A stretch of 64,000 nt of DNA from Streptomyces sp. CA-210063 (GTDB taxonomy: Bacteria; Actinomycetota; Actinomycetes; Streptomycetales; Streptomycetaceae): assembly GCF_024612015.1 (NCBI RefSeq), contig NZ_CP102512.1, positions 1,550,001 to 1,614,000 of the forward strand, read 5' to 3'. A program made the translations under genes and the position numbers. Below the pieces are notes generated by a model. That model was given only the letters and a program-made list of their open reading frames with translations, did no database searches and was not told the origin of the DNA. Positions 8,646-18,533 of the stretch are shown in pieces (the first letter of the stretch is position 1; the number at the start of each line of letters is the position of its first letter).

Positions 8646-9347
8646 TCAGACCGGCTGCCCGATCGGGCGTACGACCACGGTGTTGATGTCGACCCCGGCC
8701 GGTTGCCGGATCGCCCAGACGACGGAGTCGGCGATCTGGTCGGCGGTGAGGAGATGGCCGGGCGGGAGGCTGCCGTAGGCGTCCCAGAACGGGGTCTCCA
8801 CACGGCCGGGCGCGATCAGGGTCACGCCGACACCCCACTCGGTGACCTGTCGCCGGGTGTTCTCGGCGAGCCCGGTCACGGCCCACTTCGTGGCCCCGTA
8901 GATGTTGCCGGGCCCGTGGACGAACCCGGCGACGCTGCCGACCAGCATGATCCGCCCCCGGGTCTCCTTGAGGGCGTCGATGGCGGCCCGGATGAGCAGG
9001 GCCGGGCCCAGCACATTGGTCAGCACCATCTCCGTCCACCCGGCGGGGTCCCCCTCGGCGACGGTGTCGTGCGTGGCGAATCCGGCGTTGGCGAGGACGG
9101 TGTCGATCCGCCCGAACTCCTTGAGCGTGGCGTCCACCGCCGCCTGTACGTCCGCGTACTCGGCCGCGTTCCCCGGAAGGGTCAACAGCCCTTCCGGCTC
9201 CCCGAGTTCGGCGGCGAACGCACGCAACCGCTCCTCCCTGCGCCCGGTGACGGCCACGCGGTGGCCCTCGTCGAGCAACCGCCGGGCGACGGCGGCTCCG
9301 ATACCGGTGCCGCCGCCGGTGATGAGCGCGACTGGTGCTTCGGACAT
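8646..9347 (-). CDS. Short-chain dehydrogenase/reductase
   Basis: This 233-residue classical SDR has the Rossmann motif TGGGTGIG at residues 10-17, NAG near 89, and the catalytic Ser-Tyr-Lys set in LVGSVAGFVHG and IYGATKWAVTGL. The lack of an acidic residue after the second strand and the presence of TGRREERL suggest NADP(H). Closest in style to NADP-dependent 3-hydroxy acid dehydrogenase/YdfG proteins; the substrate is unknown. Start ATG 9347. Confidence 0.9.
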   Translation of the reverse strand: MSEAPVALITGGGTGIGAAVARRLLDEGHRVAVTGRREERLRAFAAELGEPEGLLTLPGNAAEYADVQAAVDATLKEFGRIDTVLANAGFATHDTVAEGDPAGWTEMVLTNVLGPALLIRAAIDALKETRGRIMLVGSVAGFVHGPGNIYGATKWAVTGLAENTRRQVTEWGVGVTLIAPGRVETPFWDAYGSLPPGHLLTADQIADSVVWAIRQPAGVDINTVVVRPIGQPV

Positions 9348-9458
9348 GACCTACCCCCAGAGGACTCCGGTCGGCCGTCTGTCTCCGGCCGACGAGTGCA
9401 GTCCACCACTTGAAGCGTTCTCGAAGTCAAGGACCGCCGGGCGAGGACCGACCCGACG

Positions 9459-10361
9459 TCACGACCGGGCGACGTGAACCGTGTGGGCCGCGAGGACGAA
9501 GAGGTCCGTGCGGTGGTGCAGGCTCGACTTGTCGTCGGGGTCGAGGAGGCGGTCGATGGTCGAGAGGTCGGAGGCGTCGAGGAAGTCCGCGAGAAGTCCC
9601 CGGCCGCGCTGGAACGAGGCGAGGGCGTAGGCGCGGGCGGCTTCCGGCACCGGGGCCGGGATGTCGAGGAGGAAGGTGCGCGATGTGGCGTCGCGCAGGC
9701 CCACGGCGGTGAGCAGGCCCGGCCAGTCCTCGGTCTCCGGGACGCTGCCCGGCAGTGCCGCCCGCATCTCGGTGAACCACAGGTCCTCCGCCGCGTCGAT
9801 CCGGGACTGCAGTCCGGGGCGGCCGATGCCGACGTCACGCGGCAGGAAGCGGCTGGGCAGGCCGCCCTCCACGATGGCCAATGTGCCGCCGGGGGCGAGG
9901 CGTTCGGCGAAGGCGGCGAGGGCGGCGCGCTGGTCGCCGAGGTGGTGCAGGCTGCGGCTCGCCCAGATCAGATCGGCGGGGTACTCCAAGTCACCCAGCC
10001 CGTCCGGGAGTTCTGCCTCCAGGGTGCCGAACCGGTCGGCGATCCCCAGGCGTTCGGCACGGGCGCGGGCCCGCTCCAGCAGGGGTCCCGAGCCGTCGAG
10101 GGCGACGACCCGGGCACCGGGGAACTCGTCGGCCAGCAGACAGCTCACCACCCCCGGGCCACTGCCGACGTCGACGACCAGCCCCGGCTCGGGCTGCCGT
10201 TCGGCCACCCAGGCCGCGGCCTGCCGGTTCAGCGGCGCGAACAGCTCCGCCTGGCCCTCCAGATGCTCGGCCAGCTCGGCCCAGTCGATGTCGGTGTGAT
10301 CGTGATGGCCGTGACCGTGCTCGTGCTGACCCTGGCCGTGGCCGTGGTGGTGCTGTCCCAT
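9459..10361 (-). CDS. Class I SAM-dependent methyltransferase with His-rich N-terminus
   Basis: A 300-residue protein whose methyltransferase core begins near residue 55 with motif I VVDVGSGPG, then VVALDGSGPLLERAR and a LAPGGTLAIVEGG motif. Before the core, residues 4-22 hold ten histidines in HxH and GH repeats (HHHGHGQGQHEHGHGHH), much like the metal-binding tails of nickel or zinc chaperones. The substrate may therefore be metal-linked, or the tail may regulate by metal; both are inference. It is related to ArsM- and UbiE-like small-molecule methyltransferases. It is transcribed away from GH6, about 260 bp downstream of that gene's stop. Confidence 0.85.
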   Translation of the reverse strand: MGQHHHGHGQGQHEHGHGHHDHTDIDWAELAEHLEGQAELFAPLNRQAAAWVAERQPEPGLVVDVGSGPGVVSCLLADEFPGARVVALDGSGPLLERARARAERLGIADRFGTLEAELPDGLGDLEYPADLIWASRSLHHLGDQRAALAAFAERLAPGGTLAIVEGGLPSRFLPRDVGIGRPGLQSRIDAAEDLWFTEMRAALPGSVPETEDWPGLLTAVGLRDATSRTFLLDIPAPVPEAARAYALASFQRGRGLLADFLDASDLSTIDRLLDPDDKSSLHHRTDLFVLAAHTVHVARS

Positions 10362-10560
10362 GACGGTGAGCCTCTCTTCCGGGTGCCGTCAGCCTGCTCC
10401 GGCACACCCGGGAACGGCCACTTCTCTTGCCGTATCGGCAAACTCTCCCTGCCGATTCAGTCGTTTGCCGCCACCCGGGGAAGATCGTTTTTCCGCCGTC
10501 GAGGATGACCGGCATGACTGACAACGCCACCGAAGCGAGGACTGTTCGGTGGCGGAGTCG

Positions 10561-10606
10561 CGGTCCGCCAGGGGCCGGGAAAGCATGGCTGACCCCTGGC
10601 GGACCG
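10561..10606 (-). terminator. Strong hairpin terminator downstream of the GH6 cellulase
   Basis: A 14-bp perfect stem (CGGTCCGCCAGGGG at 10561-10574 with its complement at 10593-10606) lies 16 bp beyond the GH6 stop. No U-run follows, as is usual in high-GC actinobacteria. Confidence 0.8.
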
Positions 10607-10622
10607 GTTCACCCGATGGTGC

Positions 10623-12338
10623 TCACAGCGCGGGGTACGCGTTCTGCATCAGCTGCTGGAACTGGGCGGAGAACCAGTGCCCGGACAGCGGCGAGTTCGG
10701 CAGGGCGCCGGACATGTTGTTGCCGTTGCGCGGGTTGCCCGTGTACGTCGGGTCGCACATGCGGTCGAAGCCCTTGCCCTCGTCGTTCTCGATGAACTGG
10801 CTGGAACCGTCGGACTCACCCGGCGGCTTCATCCACACATAGGCGTCGATCCCGGCCTCGGGGGATGCCTGCGGACGCTCGCCGAGGCCGGCCCCGGACT
10901 GGTTGCACCAGTTGCCGATGTGGATACGGCGGTCGTAGCGGCCACCGTCCACGTAGGTGTTCACGTTGGTCGTCGCACCGGGACCGGTGGGCCGTGCGCT
11001 GCCGCCCCAGCCGTTCCTGGACGTGTCGATCAGCATGCCGATGTTCGAGTTGAAGCCGACCGAGACCAGCTGGTTGCGGAAGGCCTGGGCGAAGGACAGC
11101 TCGTCGACGTAGCGGTTCCAGTCGACCCAGTCCGACTCACGGACGGAGGTGCCGTTCACCGCCGAGTTGATGGTGAAGTTGTTCTCCTTCAGGGCGCTGT
11201 AGTTCGCCGTGTTGGTGATGAAGCCGTGGACGTCGTTGACCGTGGCGCCCTCGGCGGTCGCGGCCTCCTTGAAGGTGGTGGCGGAGGCGGCGAAGTTGTC
11301 GTCCCAGCCGATCCAGCCGTGGTGGCCGGCGTCGACGTAGTTGTAGACGTTCGCCACGTCACCGAGCTTGTTGAGCGCGTAGCCGACGCCCTTGACGTAG
11401 TTGCCGTTGGCCTTCATGACATCGCACTGGGGGGTGGCCGTCGGGCGGCTGCCGGTGTTGGTGACGAGGTTCGGCAGCGAGTCGATCTCGACGGTGGTGA
11501 CGATGCGCAGGGAGGCGTACTTCGGGTCCGCGAGGATCGCCGCGATCGGGTCGATGTACTCCGTCTTGTAGCGGTCGATCTCCGTCGGGCCCAGCTCGCC
11601 GTTGGAGGCGAGGGCCGCGCAGTCACGGCCTGGCAGGTTGTAGATCACCAGCTGGATGGCGAGCTGGTCGGAGCCTTTCTGGCGCAGCGCCTCGTCGAGG
11701 TGGTCGCGCAGGCCCATGGCGCTGCCCACGCCCTCGATGGCGGCGATCCGGTCCAGCCAGACACCCGTGGGCTGGTTGGAGATGCGGCTGCCGCCCGGCT
11801 CGGCGGCGGCCTTCGCGGACCACTCGGGGTTCACGTACACCTTGGCGCCGGAGTACGGGTTGTCGACCTTCGTGCCCGGGGTGCCCGGACCCGGCGGAGT
11901 GGTGGGGCCACCGCCGCCGTCGTCGACGTTGCAGGTCACGCCGTCGAGCGTGAACGTCGTCGGCAGGGCGTTGGTGCCGCTGTACGTGGCGTTGAAGCCG
12001 AAGCTGACCGAACCGCCGGTCGCCAGCGTGCCGTTGTACGTCTCGTTCGCGGCGGTCACCGAGGTGCCGCTCTGCGTGATCCGGGCGTTCCAGCCGTTGC
12101 CGACCTGCTGGTTGCCCGCGTACGACCACTTCACGGCCCACGACGACTTCGCGGCGCTGTTGTTGGTGATCGTGACGGCGGTGGTGAAGCCGGTGGACCA
12201 CTGGTTCTGCACCTTGTAGTCGACGGTGCAGGGGATCGCCTTGGCGCCGACATCGTCGGGGACGGCCGCGATCGCGGTCCCGGCGGCGCCGGCGACCAGC
12301 GCCAACGCCGCGAGGAGTGCTGTTCTGGTACGGCTCAT
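10623..12338 (-). CDS. Secreted GH6 cellulase (cellobiohydrolase) with N-terminal CBM2
   Basis: The 571-residue precursor starts MSRTRTALLAALALVAG, a Sec signal cleaved near residue 24. A CBM2 cellulose-binding module follows (about 33-135, both terminal cysteines present), then a Gly/Pro linker and a GH6 catalytic domain (about 155-571). GH6 signatures are visible: VIYNLPGRDCAALASNGE with the general-acid aspartate, and TTVEIDSLPNLV. Later motifs HHGWIGWDDN and YVWMKPPGESDG suggest an exo-acting, tunnel-type enzyme that releases cellobiose from the non-reducing end. ATG 12338 is chosen for the signal peptide. It is divergent from GH48 and shares CebR-type operators with it. Confidence 0.95.
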   Translation of the reverse strand: MSRTRTALLAALALVAGAAGTAIAAVPDDVGAKAIPCTVDYKVQNQWSTGFTTAVTITNNSAAKSSWAVKWSYAGNQQVGNGWNARITQSGTSVTAANETYNGTLATGGSVSFGFNATYSGTNALPTTFTLDGVTCNVDDGGGGPTTPPGPGTPGTKVDNPYSGAKVYVNPEWSAKAAAEPGGSRISNQPTGVWLDRIAAIEGVGSAMGLRDHLDEALRQKGSDQLAIQLVIYNLPGRDCAALASNGELGPTEIDRYKTEYIDPIAAILADPKYASLRIVTTVEIDSLPNLVTNTGSRPTATPQCDVMKANGNYVKGVGYALNKLGDVANVYNYVDAGHHGWIGWDDNFAASATTFKEAATAEGATVNDVHGFITNTANYSALKENNFTINSAVNGTSVRESDWVDWNRYVDELSFAQAFRNQLVSVGFNSNIGMLIDTSRNGWGGSARPTGPGATTNVNTYVDGGRYDRRIHIGNWCNQSGAGLGERPQASPEAGIDAYVWMKPPGESDGSSQFIENDEGKGFDRMCDPTYTGNPRNGNNMSGALPNSPLSGHWFSAQFQQLMQNAYPAL

Positions 12339-12484
12339 GAGTGCGGGTTCCTCTTCCGTAGTGGGGTGTACGAGGAGGAGTCGTCGCGCTGTCGCCGAGG
12401 CGAGTAAAAGACCTGAAAACACTGGGGGTGTTCTCGGAGCGTCCCTCGCAGCTCGGACGCGTCTGGGACGAACGCGTCGACTGA

Positions 12485-12498
12485 TGGAACCGCTCCCA
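12485..12498. promoter_or_regulatory. Imperfect CebR box on the GH6 side
   Basis: TGGAACCGCTCCCA matches the CebR operator TGGGAGCGCTCCCA at 12 of 14 positions. It lies 147 bp upstream of the GH6 start. CebR is the cellobiose/cellotriose-responsive LacI-family repressor of Streptomyces cellulose genes. Confidence 0.7.
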
Positions 12499-12607
12499 CT
12501 GGTGTGGGTGAAGGTAGCGCCAAGTGACGGTAAAAGACAGAGGTGTCGCGCTGTTGCGCGCGACGAATCTTTTCGCCTCGTCGAATCTTTTCGACTCTTC
12601 AAGCACC

Positions 12608-12636
12608 TTGACCCCTTGCACCCCCCTCCTCAATAT
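12608..12636 (+). promoter_or_regulatory. Promoter of the GH48 gene
   Basis: TTGACC (12608-12613) and CAATAT (12631-12636) are separated by exactly 17 bp, a good HrdB-type promoter. The CebR box begins at the last base of the -10 element, so bound repressor would block open-complex formation. Confidence 0.65.
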
Positions 12637-12649
12637 GGGAGCGCTCCCA
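12636..12649. promoter_or_regulatory. Perfect CebR operator upstream of GH48
   Basis: TGGGAGCGCTCCCA, a perfect 14-bp palindrome identical to the published CebR box of Streptomyces. It is 69 bp before the GH48 start and abuts the -10 element. Confidence 0.9.
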
Positions 12650-12717
12650 CTGGTTCAAGGCTTGTTGTTGCTGCTCCGCCCCCACCTTCGTAAGAGCCGC
12701 ACGGAAGGAACCAGAGC

Positions 12718-15633
12718 ATGCACCCCAGACGGAGACGCCGTGCCACGCGGCGCCTGTGGACCGCCGTGGTCGCGGCCCTCGCCCTGCCCTTGACGATGCT
12801 GAGCACGGGATCGACTCCCGCCAGTGCGGCGGCAGTCGCCTGCAATGTCGACTACAAGACCAATGACTGGGGCTCGGGTTTCACCGCCGAGCTCACGATC
12901 AGCAACCGGGGCACCGAGGCCATCAGCGGCTGGACCCTGACGTACGACTACGCGGGCAACCAGACGCTCACCAACGGCTGGAGCGGCACCTGGTCGCAGT
13001 CCGGCAAGACGGTGACGGCTCGGAACTCGTCCTGGAACGGCACGATCGCCGTCGGGGCCGCGGTGACCACCGGCGCCCAGTTCACGTACAGCGGCACGAA
13101 CGCGGCGCCCACCGGCTTCGCGATCAACGGCACCACCTGTGTCGGGGCCCATCAGCCGCCGATCACGGTGCTGACCAGCCCCGCCCCGGGCGCGGTGTAC
13201 TCGCAGGGCGACGCGGTGCCGATGGCGGCCACCGCCGCCGCGGCGGACAACGCGACGATCTCCAAGGTCGAGTTCTACGACGACACGACGTTGCTGGGCA
13301 CGGACACGACGTCGCCGTACACGTTCTCGGCCACGGGGTTGGCCGTGGGCAGTCACTCGCTGGTGGCCAAGGCGTACGACAGCCTGGGCGCGTCGGCCAA
13401 CTCCACGCCGGTCGGCATCACCGTCGCCTCGGGTCCCGCGGTGGTGGTCTCGCCGACCCAACTGGGGGTGCGCCAGGGCGAGTCGGGCACGTACGAGGTG
13501 AAACTTTCGACCCAGCCGTCGGGCAGTGTGACGGTGACGACCGCGCGGGCGTCCGGGAACACCGGGCTCTCCGTGACGGGCGGCGCGTCGCTGACCTTCA
13601 CGTCGTCGAACTGGAACACCGCGCAGAAGGTGACCATCGGCGCGAACGCCTCCGGCACCGGCTCGGCGGTCTTCGAGTCGACGGCCACCGGGCACGCCAA
13701 GGCCGCGGTGACCGTGACCCAGCTGACCGCTTCGAGCGAGTACGACGAGCGGTTCCTGGAGCTCTACGGCAAGATCACCAACCCGGCGAACGGCTACTTC
13801 TCCCCCGAGGGCATTCCGTACCACTCGGTGGAGACGCTGATCGTCGAGGCGCCGGACCACGGCCATGAGACCACCTCGGAGGCGTACAGCTACCTCCTGT
13901 GGCTCCAGGCCATGTACGGCAAGGTCACGGGCGACTGGTCCAAGTTCAACGGCGCCTGGGAGATCATGGAGAAGTACATGATCCCGACCCGCGCCGACCA
14001 GCCGACCAACTCCTTCTACACGCCGAGCAAGCCGGCGACGTACGCGCCCGAGCACGACACCCCCAACGAGTATCCGGCGCAGCTCAACACCGGTGTCTCG
14101 GTCGGCTCGGACCCGATCGCCGCCGAGCTGAAGAGCGCGTACGGCACGGACGACATCTACGGCATGCACTGGCTGCAGGACGTGGACAATGTCTACGGCT
14201 ACGGCAACTCGCCGGGCAAGTGCGAGGCCGGACCGACGGACACCGGCCCGTCGTACATCAACACCTTCCAGCGCGGGCCGCAGGAGTCGGTCTGGGAGAC
14301 CATTCCGCAGCCCACCTGCGACCAGTTCAAGTACGGCGGCACGAACGGGTATCTGGACCTGTTCACCGGTGACGCGTCGTACTCGAAGCAGTGGAAGTTC
14401 ACCAACGCCCCGGACGCCGACGCACGAGCCGTGCAGGCCGCGTACTGGGCGGACATCTGGGCCAAGCAGCAGGGCAAGGGCGGCGACGTCTCCGCGACCA
14501 TCGGCAAGGCCGCGAAGATGGGCGACTACCTGCGCTACGCGATGTACGACAAGTACTTCAAGAAGATCGGGAACTGCGTGGGCCCGACCAGCTGCCCCGC
14601 GGGCACCGGCAAGGACTCCGCCCACTACCTGCTCAACTGGTACTACGCGTGGGGCGGCGCCACCGACACCAGCGCCGGCTGGGCCTGGCGCATCGGCTCC
14701 AGCCACACGCACGGCGGCTACCAGAACCCGCTGGCCGCCCACGCCCTCGCCAACTACGGCCCGTTGAAGCCCAAGTCGTCGACGGGGCAGGCGGACTGGG
14801 CCAAGTCCCTCGACCGGCAGATCGAGTTCTACCGGTGGCTGCAGTCCAACGAGGGCGGCATCGCGGGCGGCGCCACCAACAGCTGGGCGGGGCGGTACGC
14901 CACGCCTCCGGCCGGGACGCCGACGTTCTACGGCATGTTCTACGACGAGAAGCCGGTGTACCACGACCCGCCGTCCAACCAGTGGTTCGGCTTCCAGGCG
15001 TGGTCCATGGAGCGGGTCGCCGAGTACTACCAGCAGACGGGGAACGCTGCCGCGAAGACCGTGCTGGACAAGTGGGTCGACTGGGCGCTGTCCAAGACGA
15101 CGATCAATCCGGATGGTACGTACCGGATTCCGTCGACGCTTCAGTGGTCGGGTGCGCCCGACACGTGGAACGCGTCAAGTCCCGGTGCCAACGCGGGACT
15201 TCACGTCACCGTGGCCGACTACACCGACGACGTGGGGGTGGCGGCCGCTTACGCCAAGACCCTGACCTACTACGCCGACCGCTCCGGTGACGCCGACGCG
15301 GCCCGGGTCGCCAAGGCGCTGCTCGACGGGATGTGGGAACACCACCAGGACGGGCTGGGGGTCGCGGTTCCGGAGACCCGCGCGGACTACAACCGGTTCG
15401 ACGACCGGGTGTACGTGCCGAGTGGGTGGACCGGGACGATGCCGAACGGTGACGCGATCAACTCGTCGTCGACCTTTGATTCCATTCGGTCGTTCTATGA
15501 GGACGATCCGGCTTGGTCGAAGATCGAGGCGTATCTCGCGGGCGGGGCCGCGCCGTCGTTCACGTATCACCGGTTCTGGGCTCAGGCGGATATTGCCTTG
15601 GCCATGGGTTCGTACGCGGAGTTGTTGGAATAG
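12718..15633 (+). CDS. Secreted GH48 reducing-end cellobiohydrolase with CBM2
   Basis: A 971-residue precursor. Order: basic signal peptide (1-39), CBM2 (about 40-140, beginning [15 protein letters not shown]), a bacterial Ig-like/FN3-type module (about 145-240, [18 protein letters not shown]), a second beta-rich module (about 240-340) and the GH48 domain from [12 protein letters not shown] to the end. The GH48 general-acid glutamate region is intact ([24 protein letters not shown]). GH48 enzymes run processively from cellulose reducing ends and synergise with GH6 enzymes, so the divergent pair is functionally coherent. ATG 12718 follows a GGAAGGAA ribosome site. Confidence 0.96.
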   Translation: MHPRRRRRATRRLWTAVVAALALPLTMLSTGSTPASAAAVACNVDYKTNDWGSGFTAELTISNRGTEAISGWTLTYDYAGNQTLTNGWSGTWSQSGKTVTARNSSWNGTIAVGAAVTTGAQFTYSGTNAAPTGFAINGTTCVGAHQPPITVLTSPAPGAVYSQGDAVPMAATAAAADNATISKVEFYDDTTLLGTDTTSPYTFSATGLAVGSHSLVAKAYDSLGASANSTPVGITVASGPAVVVSPTQLGVRQGESGTYEVKLSTQPSGSVTVTTARASGNTGLSVTGGASLTFTSSNWNTAQKVTIGANASGTGSAVFESTATGHAKAAVTVTQLTASSEYDERFLELYGKITNPANGYFSPEGIPYHSVETLIVEAPDHGHETTSEAYSYLLWLQAMYGKVTGDWSKFNGAWEIMEKYMIPTRADQPTNSFYTPSKPATYAPEHDTPNEYPAQLNTGVSVGSDPIAAELKSAYGTDDIYGMHWLQDVDNVYGYGNSPGKCEAGPTDTGPSYINTFQRGPQESVWETIPQPTCDQFKYGGTNGYLDLFTGDASYSKQWKFTNAPDADARAVQAAYWADIWAKQQGKGGDVSATIGKAAKMGDYLRYAMYDKYFKKIGNCVGPTSCPAGTGKDSAHYLLNWYYAWGGATDTSAGWAWRIGSSHTHGGYQNPLAAHALANYGPLKPKSSTGQADWAKSLDRQIEFYRWLQSNEGGIAGGATNSWAGRYATPPAGTPTFYGMFYDEKPVYHDPPSNQWFGFQAWSMERVAEYYQQTGNAAAKTVLDKWVDWALSKTTINPDGTYRIPSTLQWSGAPDTWNASSPGANAGLHVTVADYTDDVGVAAAYAKTLTYYADRSGDADAARVAKALLDGMWEHHQDGLGVAVPETRADYNRFDDRVYVPSGWTGTMPNGDAINSSSTFDSIRSFYEDDPAWSKIEAYLAGGAAPSFTYHRFWAQADIALAMGSYAELLE

Positions 15634-15660
15634 CTCCGGGTCGTATGTCGGCTGCGGGTA

Positions 15661-15712
15661 GTCCGTGGCTGGTCGCGCAGTTCCCCGCGCCCCTGAAAGA
15701 CGGGCGCGGGGG
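15661..15712 (+). repeat. Dispersed hairpin element, copy 1
   Basis: The core GCTGGTCGCGCAGTTCCCCG (15668 onward) recurs throughout the window. It is followed by a GC stem (GCGCCC pairing with GGGCGC). It fills the gap between the GH48 stop and the GH74 ribosome site and could terminate GH48 transcription. Confidence 0.85.
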
Positions 15713-15767
15713 CTGTGCACGTATCGCTTCGCACCTTTCCCCCACTCTTGAAGGAGAGGCCCCCACC

Positions 15768-18434
15768 GTGCGAAGAACCCGCATTCTTACTGCCGTGCTC
15801 GCCCTCTCGGCCGGGCTGCTCGCGGGATCCCCACCCGCGATCGCCGCCGAGACGGCCTCGAAGTCGGTGTCCATCGCCGCCGACACCTACACCTGGAAGA
15901 ACGCGCGTATCGACGGCGGCGGCTTCGTGCCCGGCATCGTCTTCAACCGCAAGGAGCAGGACCTCGCGTACGCCCGTACGGACATCGGCGGGGCCTATCG
16001 CTGGGTGGAGTCGTCGAAGACGTGGACCCCGCTGCTGGACTCGGTCGGCTGGGACGACTGGGGGCACACGGGGGTCGTGAGCCTGGCCTCCGACTCCGTC
16101 GATCCGAACAAGGTGTACGTGGCGGCCGGTACGTACACGAACAGCTGGGACCCGGGGAACGGGGCCATTCTGCGGTCCGCCGACCGGGGCGCCAGCTGGC
16201 AGAAGACCGACCTGCCGTTCAAGCTGGGCGGGAACATGCCCGGCCGGGGCATGGGCGAGCGGCTGGCCGTGGACCCGAACCGGAACAGCGTGCTGTATCT
16301 GGGCGCGCCCAGCGGCAAGGGCCTGTGGCGGTCGACGGACTCGGGGGTCACCTGGTCGCAGGTGACGAACTTCCCGAACGTCGGCACCTACGTGGCCGAC
16401 CCGTCCGACACCAGCGGGTACTCCAGCGACAACCAGGGCATCGTCTGGGTCACCTTCGACGAGTCGACGGGCACGTCGGGCAGCGCGACGAAGACCCTCT
16501 ACGTCGGCGTCGCCGACAAGGACAACGCGGTCTACCGCTCGACGGACGCGGGCGCGACCTGGTCGCGGGTGGCCGGGCAGCCGACCGGCTATCTGGCCCA
16601 CAAGGGCGTCCTCGACGCGACGAACGGCCATCTGTATCTGTCGTACAGCGACAAGGGCGGGCCGTACGACGGCGGCAAGGGCCAGCTGTGGCGGTACGCG
16701 ACGGCGACGGGCGCCTGGACGAACATCAGCCCGGTCGCGGAGGCCGACACGTACTACGGCTTCAGCGGGTTGACGGTCGACCGTCAGGATCCGGGGACGG
16801 TCATGGCGACGGCGTACAGCTCCTGGTGGCCGGACACACAGATCTTCCGCTCCACGGACAGCGGTGCCACCTGGACCAGGGCCTGGGACTACACGTCGTA
16901 CCCGAACCGCTCGAACCGCTACACGATGGACGTGTCCTCGTCGCCCTGGCTGACCTGGGGCGCGAACCCGTCGCCGCCCGAGCAGACACCGAAACTCGGC
17001 TGGATGACCGAGGCGCTGGAGATCGACCCGTTCGACTCCGACCGGATGATGTACGGGACGGGCGCGACGATCTACGGCACGGAGAACCTGGGGAACTGGG
17101 ACAGCGGCAGCCAGTTCACCATCAAGCCGATGGTGCGGGGCCTGGAGGAGACGGCCGTCCTGGACCTCGCCTCTCCCCCGTCCGGCGCCCCGTTGCTGAG
17201 CGCCCTCGGTGACATCGGCGGCTTCCGGCACACGGATCTGACGAAGGTCCCGTCGATGATGTTCACCTCGCCGAACTTCACGACGACGACCAGCCTGGAC
17301 TACGCGGAGTCCAACCCGAACACGGTCGTCCGGGTCGGCAACCTGGACTCGGGCCCGCACATCGCCTTCTCCACGGACAACGGCGCCAACTGGTTCGCGG
17401 GCACCGACCCGTCGGGCGTGAGCGGCGGCGGTACGGTCGCGGCGGCCTCGGACGGCAGCCGGTTCGTGTGGAGCCCGGCGGGCGCGGGCGTGCAGTACAC
17501 GACCGGGTTCGGCACCTCGTGGCAGGCGGCCGGCGGGATACCGGCCGACGCGATCGTCGAGTCGGACCGGGTCGACCCGAGGACCTTCTACGGCTTCAAG
17601 TCCGGGAAGTTCTACGTCAGTACGGACGGCGGCGCGACCTTCACCGCGTCGAGCGCCACCGGCCTTCCCAGCGGTGACAGCGTCCGCTTCAAGGCGCTGC
17701 CCGGGGTGAAGGGTGACATCTGGCTGGCGGGCGGCGCGACGGACGGCGCGTACGGCCTGTGGCACTCCACGGACGGTGGCGCCACCTGGACCAAGCTCTC
17801 AGGCGTCGAGCAGGCCGACACGATCGGCTTCGGCAAGGCGGCGACGGGAGCCTCGTACCAGACCCTCTACACCAGCGCCAAGATCGGCGGGGTACGCGGC
17901 ATCTTCCGCTCGACGGACAAGGGTGCGAGCTGGACGCGGCTCAACGACGACGCCCACCAGTGGGGTTGGACGGGCGCGGCGATCACGGGTGACCCGAGGG
18001 TGTACGGGCGGGTCTACGTCGCGACGAACGGGCGCGGGGTCATCTACGGCGATTCCTCCGACACCGGCGGCGGGGGCGGGGGCGGCGGTACGGATCCGGG
18101 ACCCGAGCCGGCGGGGGCCTGCGCGGTGACGTACAAGGTCACCAACGAGTGGTCGGGCGGCTTCCAGGCGGATGTGCGACTGTCCAACACGGGCACGAGC
18201 GCCTGGACCGGCTGGTCCCTCGGCTGGACCTTCCCGAACGGCCAGACCATCGCCCAGCTCTGGAACGCCGACCACACCCAGTCGGGTTCGGCGGTCACGG
18301 CCAGGAACATCAGCTGGAACGGCGGTGTGGCGGCGGGTTCGTCGGTGGGCTTCGGCTTCACCGGCAGCTGGTCGGGGACGAACGGCAGACCGACCGCGTT
18401 CAAGCTCGGTGACCAGTCCTGCACGGTGACCTGA
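15768..18434 (+). CDS. Secreted GH74 xyloglucanase with C-terminal CBM2
   Basis: An 888-residue precursor starting at GTG 15768 (AAGGAGAG upstream), giving signal peptide MRRTRILTAVLALSAGLLAG. The mature part begins with the GH74 signature WKNARIDGGGFVPGIVFN and RTDIGGAYRW, which holds a catalytic Asp. The second Asp lies around DPFDSDRMMYG (about residue 425). Many BNR/Asp-box repeats (STDSGVTW, STDAGATW, STDGGATW) form the two seven-bladed propellers. A glycine-rich linker leads to a complete CBM2 (about 785-888). It cleaves xyloglucan, the hemicellulose that coats cellulose. No CebR box was seen directly upstream, so control may differ from the GH6/GH48 pair or be by read-through. Confidence 0.95.
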   Translation: MRRTRILTAVLALSAGLLAGSPPAIAAETASKSVSIAADTYTWKNARIDGGGFVPGIVFNRKEQDLAYARTDIGGAYRWVESSKTWTPLLDSVGWDDWGHTGVVSLASDSVDPNKVYVAAGTYTNSWDPGNGAILRSADRGASWQKTDLPFKLGGNMPGRGMGERLAVDPNRNSVLYLGAPSGKGLWRSTDSGVTWSQVTNFPNVGTYVADPSDTSGYSSDNQGIVWVTFDESTGTSGSATKTLYVGVADKDNAVYRSTDAGATWSRVAGQPTGYLAHKGVLDATNGHLYLSYSDKGGPYDGGKGQLWRYATATGAWTNISPVAEADTYYGFSGLTVDRQDPGTVMATAYSSWWPDTQIFRSTDSGATWTRAWDYTSYPNRSNRYTMDVSSSPWLTWGANPSPPEQTPKLGWMTEALEIDPFDSDRMMYGTGATIYGTENLGNWDSGSQFTIKPMVRGLEETAVLDLASPPSGAPLLSALGDIGGFRHTDLTKVPSMMFTSPNFTTTTSLDYAESNPNTVVRVGNLDSGPHIAFSTDNGANWFAGTDPSGVSGGGTVAAASDGSRFVWSPAGAGVQYTTGFGTSWQAAGGIPADAIVESDRVDPRTFYGFKSGKFYVSTDGGATFTASSATGLPSGDSVRFKALPGVKGDIWLAGGATDGAYGLWHSTDGGATWTKLSGVEQADTIGFGKAATGASYQTLYTSAKIGGVRGIFRSTDKGASWTRLNDDAHQWGWTGAAITGDPRVYGRVYVATNGRGVIYGDSSDTGGGGGGGGTDPGPEPAGACAVTYKVTNEWSGGFQADVRLSNTGTSAWTGWSLGWTFPNGQTIAQLWNADHTQSGSAVTARNISWNGGVAAGSSVGFGFTGSWSGTNGRPTAFKLGDQSCTVT

Positions 18435-18454
18435 CACCCGAGCAGGACGTTGGA

Positions 18455-18487
18455 GAGGGCGCGCGCCGGGGTCGGGCGCGCGCCCTC
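18455..18487 (+). terminator. Terminator after the xyloglucanase gene
   Basis: A perfect 13-bp stem (GAGGGCGCGCGCC at 18455-18467 with GGCGCGCGCCCTC at 18475-18487) lies 21 bp beyond the GH74 stop. Confidence 0.8.
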
Positions 18488-18504
18488 TTCGAGCCATGTA
18501 CACC

Positions 18505-18516
18505 TCGATATATCGA
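18505..18516. promoter_or_regulatory. AT-rich palindrome upstream of the EEP gene
   Basis: TCGATATATCGA is a perfect 12-bp palindrome in an unusually AT-rich patch, 82 bp before the GTG start. It may be an operator or part of the promoter. Confidence 0.4.
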
Positions 18517-18533
18517 CATGTTCATGACTAGCA

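Larger units (their letters stand above)
12339..12717. other. Divergent cellulase promoter region
   Basis: This 379-bp gap separates the divergently transcribed GH6 and GH48 genes. It holds one perfect and one near-perfect CebR-type operator and a good vegetative promoter for GH48, each listed separately. No small gene is evident. Confidence 0.8.

Noticed and set aside
10677..12407. Long open frame on the plus strand opposite the GH6 cellulase
   Set aside because: No family resemblance; the opposite strand encodes a complete GH6 enzyme with signal peptide and CBM2.
15582..17765. Long minus-strand open frame opposite the GH74 gene
   Set aside because: Composition is that of a complement frame; the plus strand has clear GH74 motifs.
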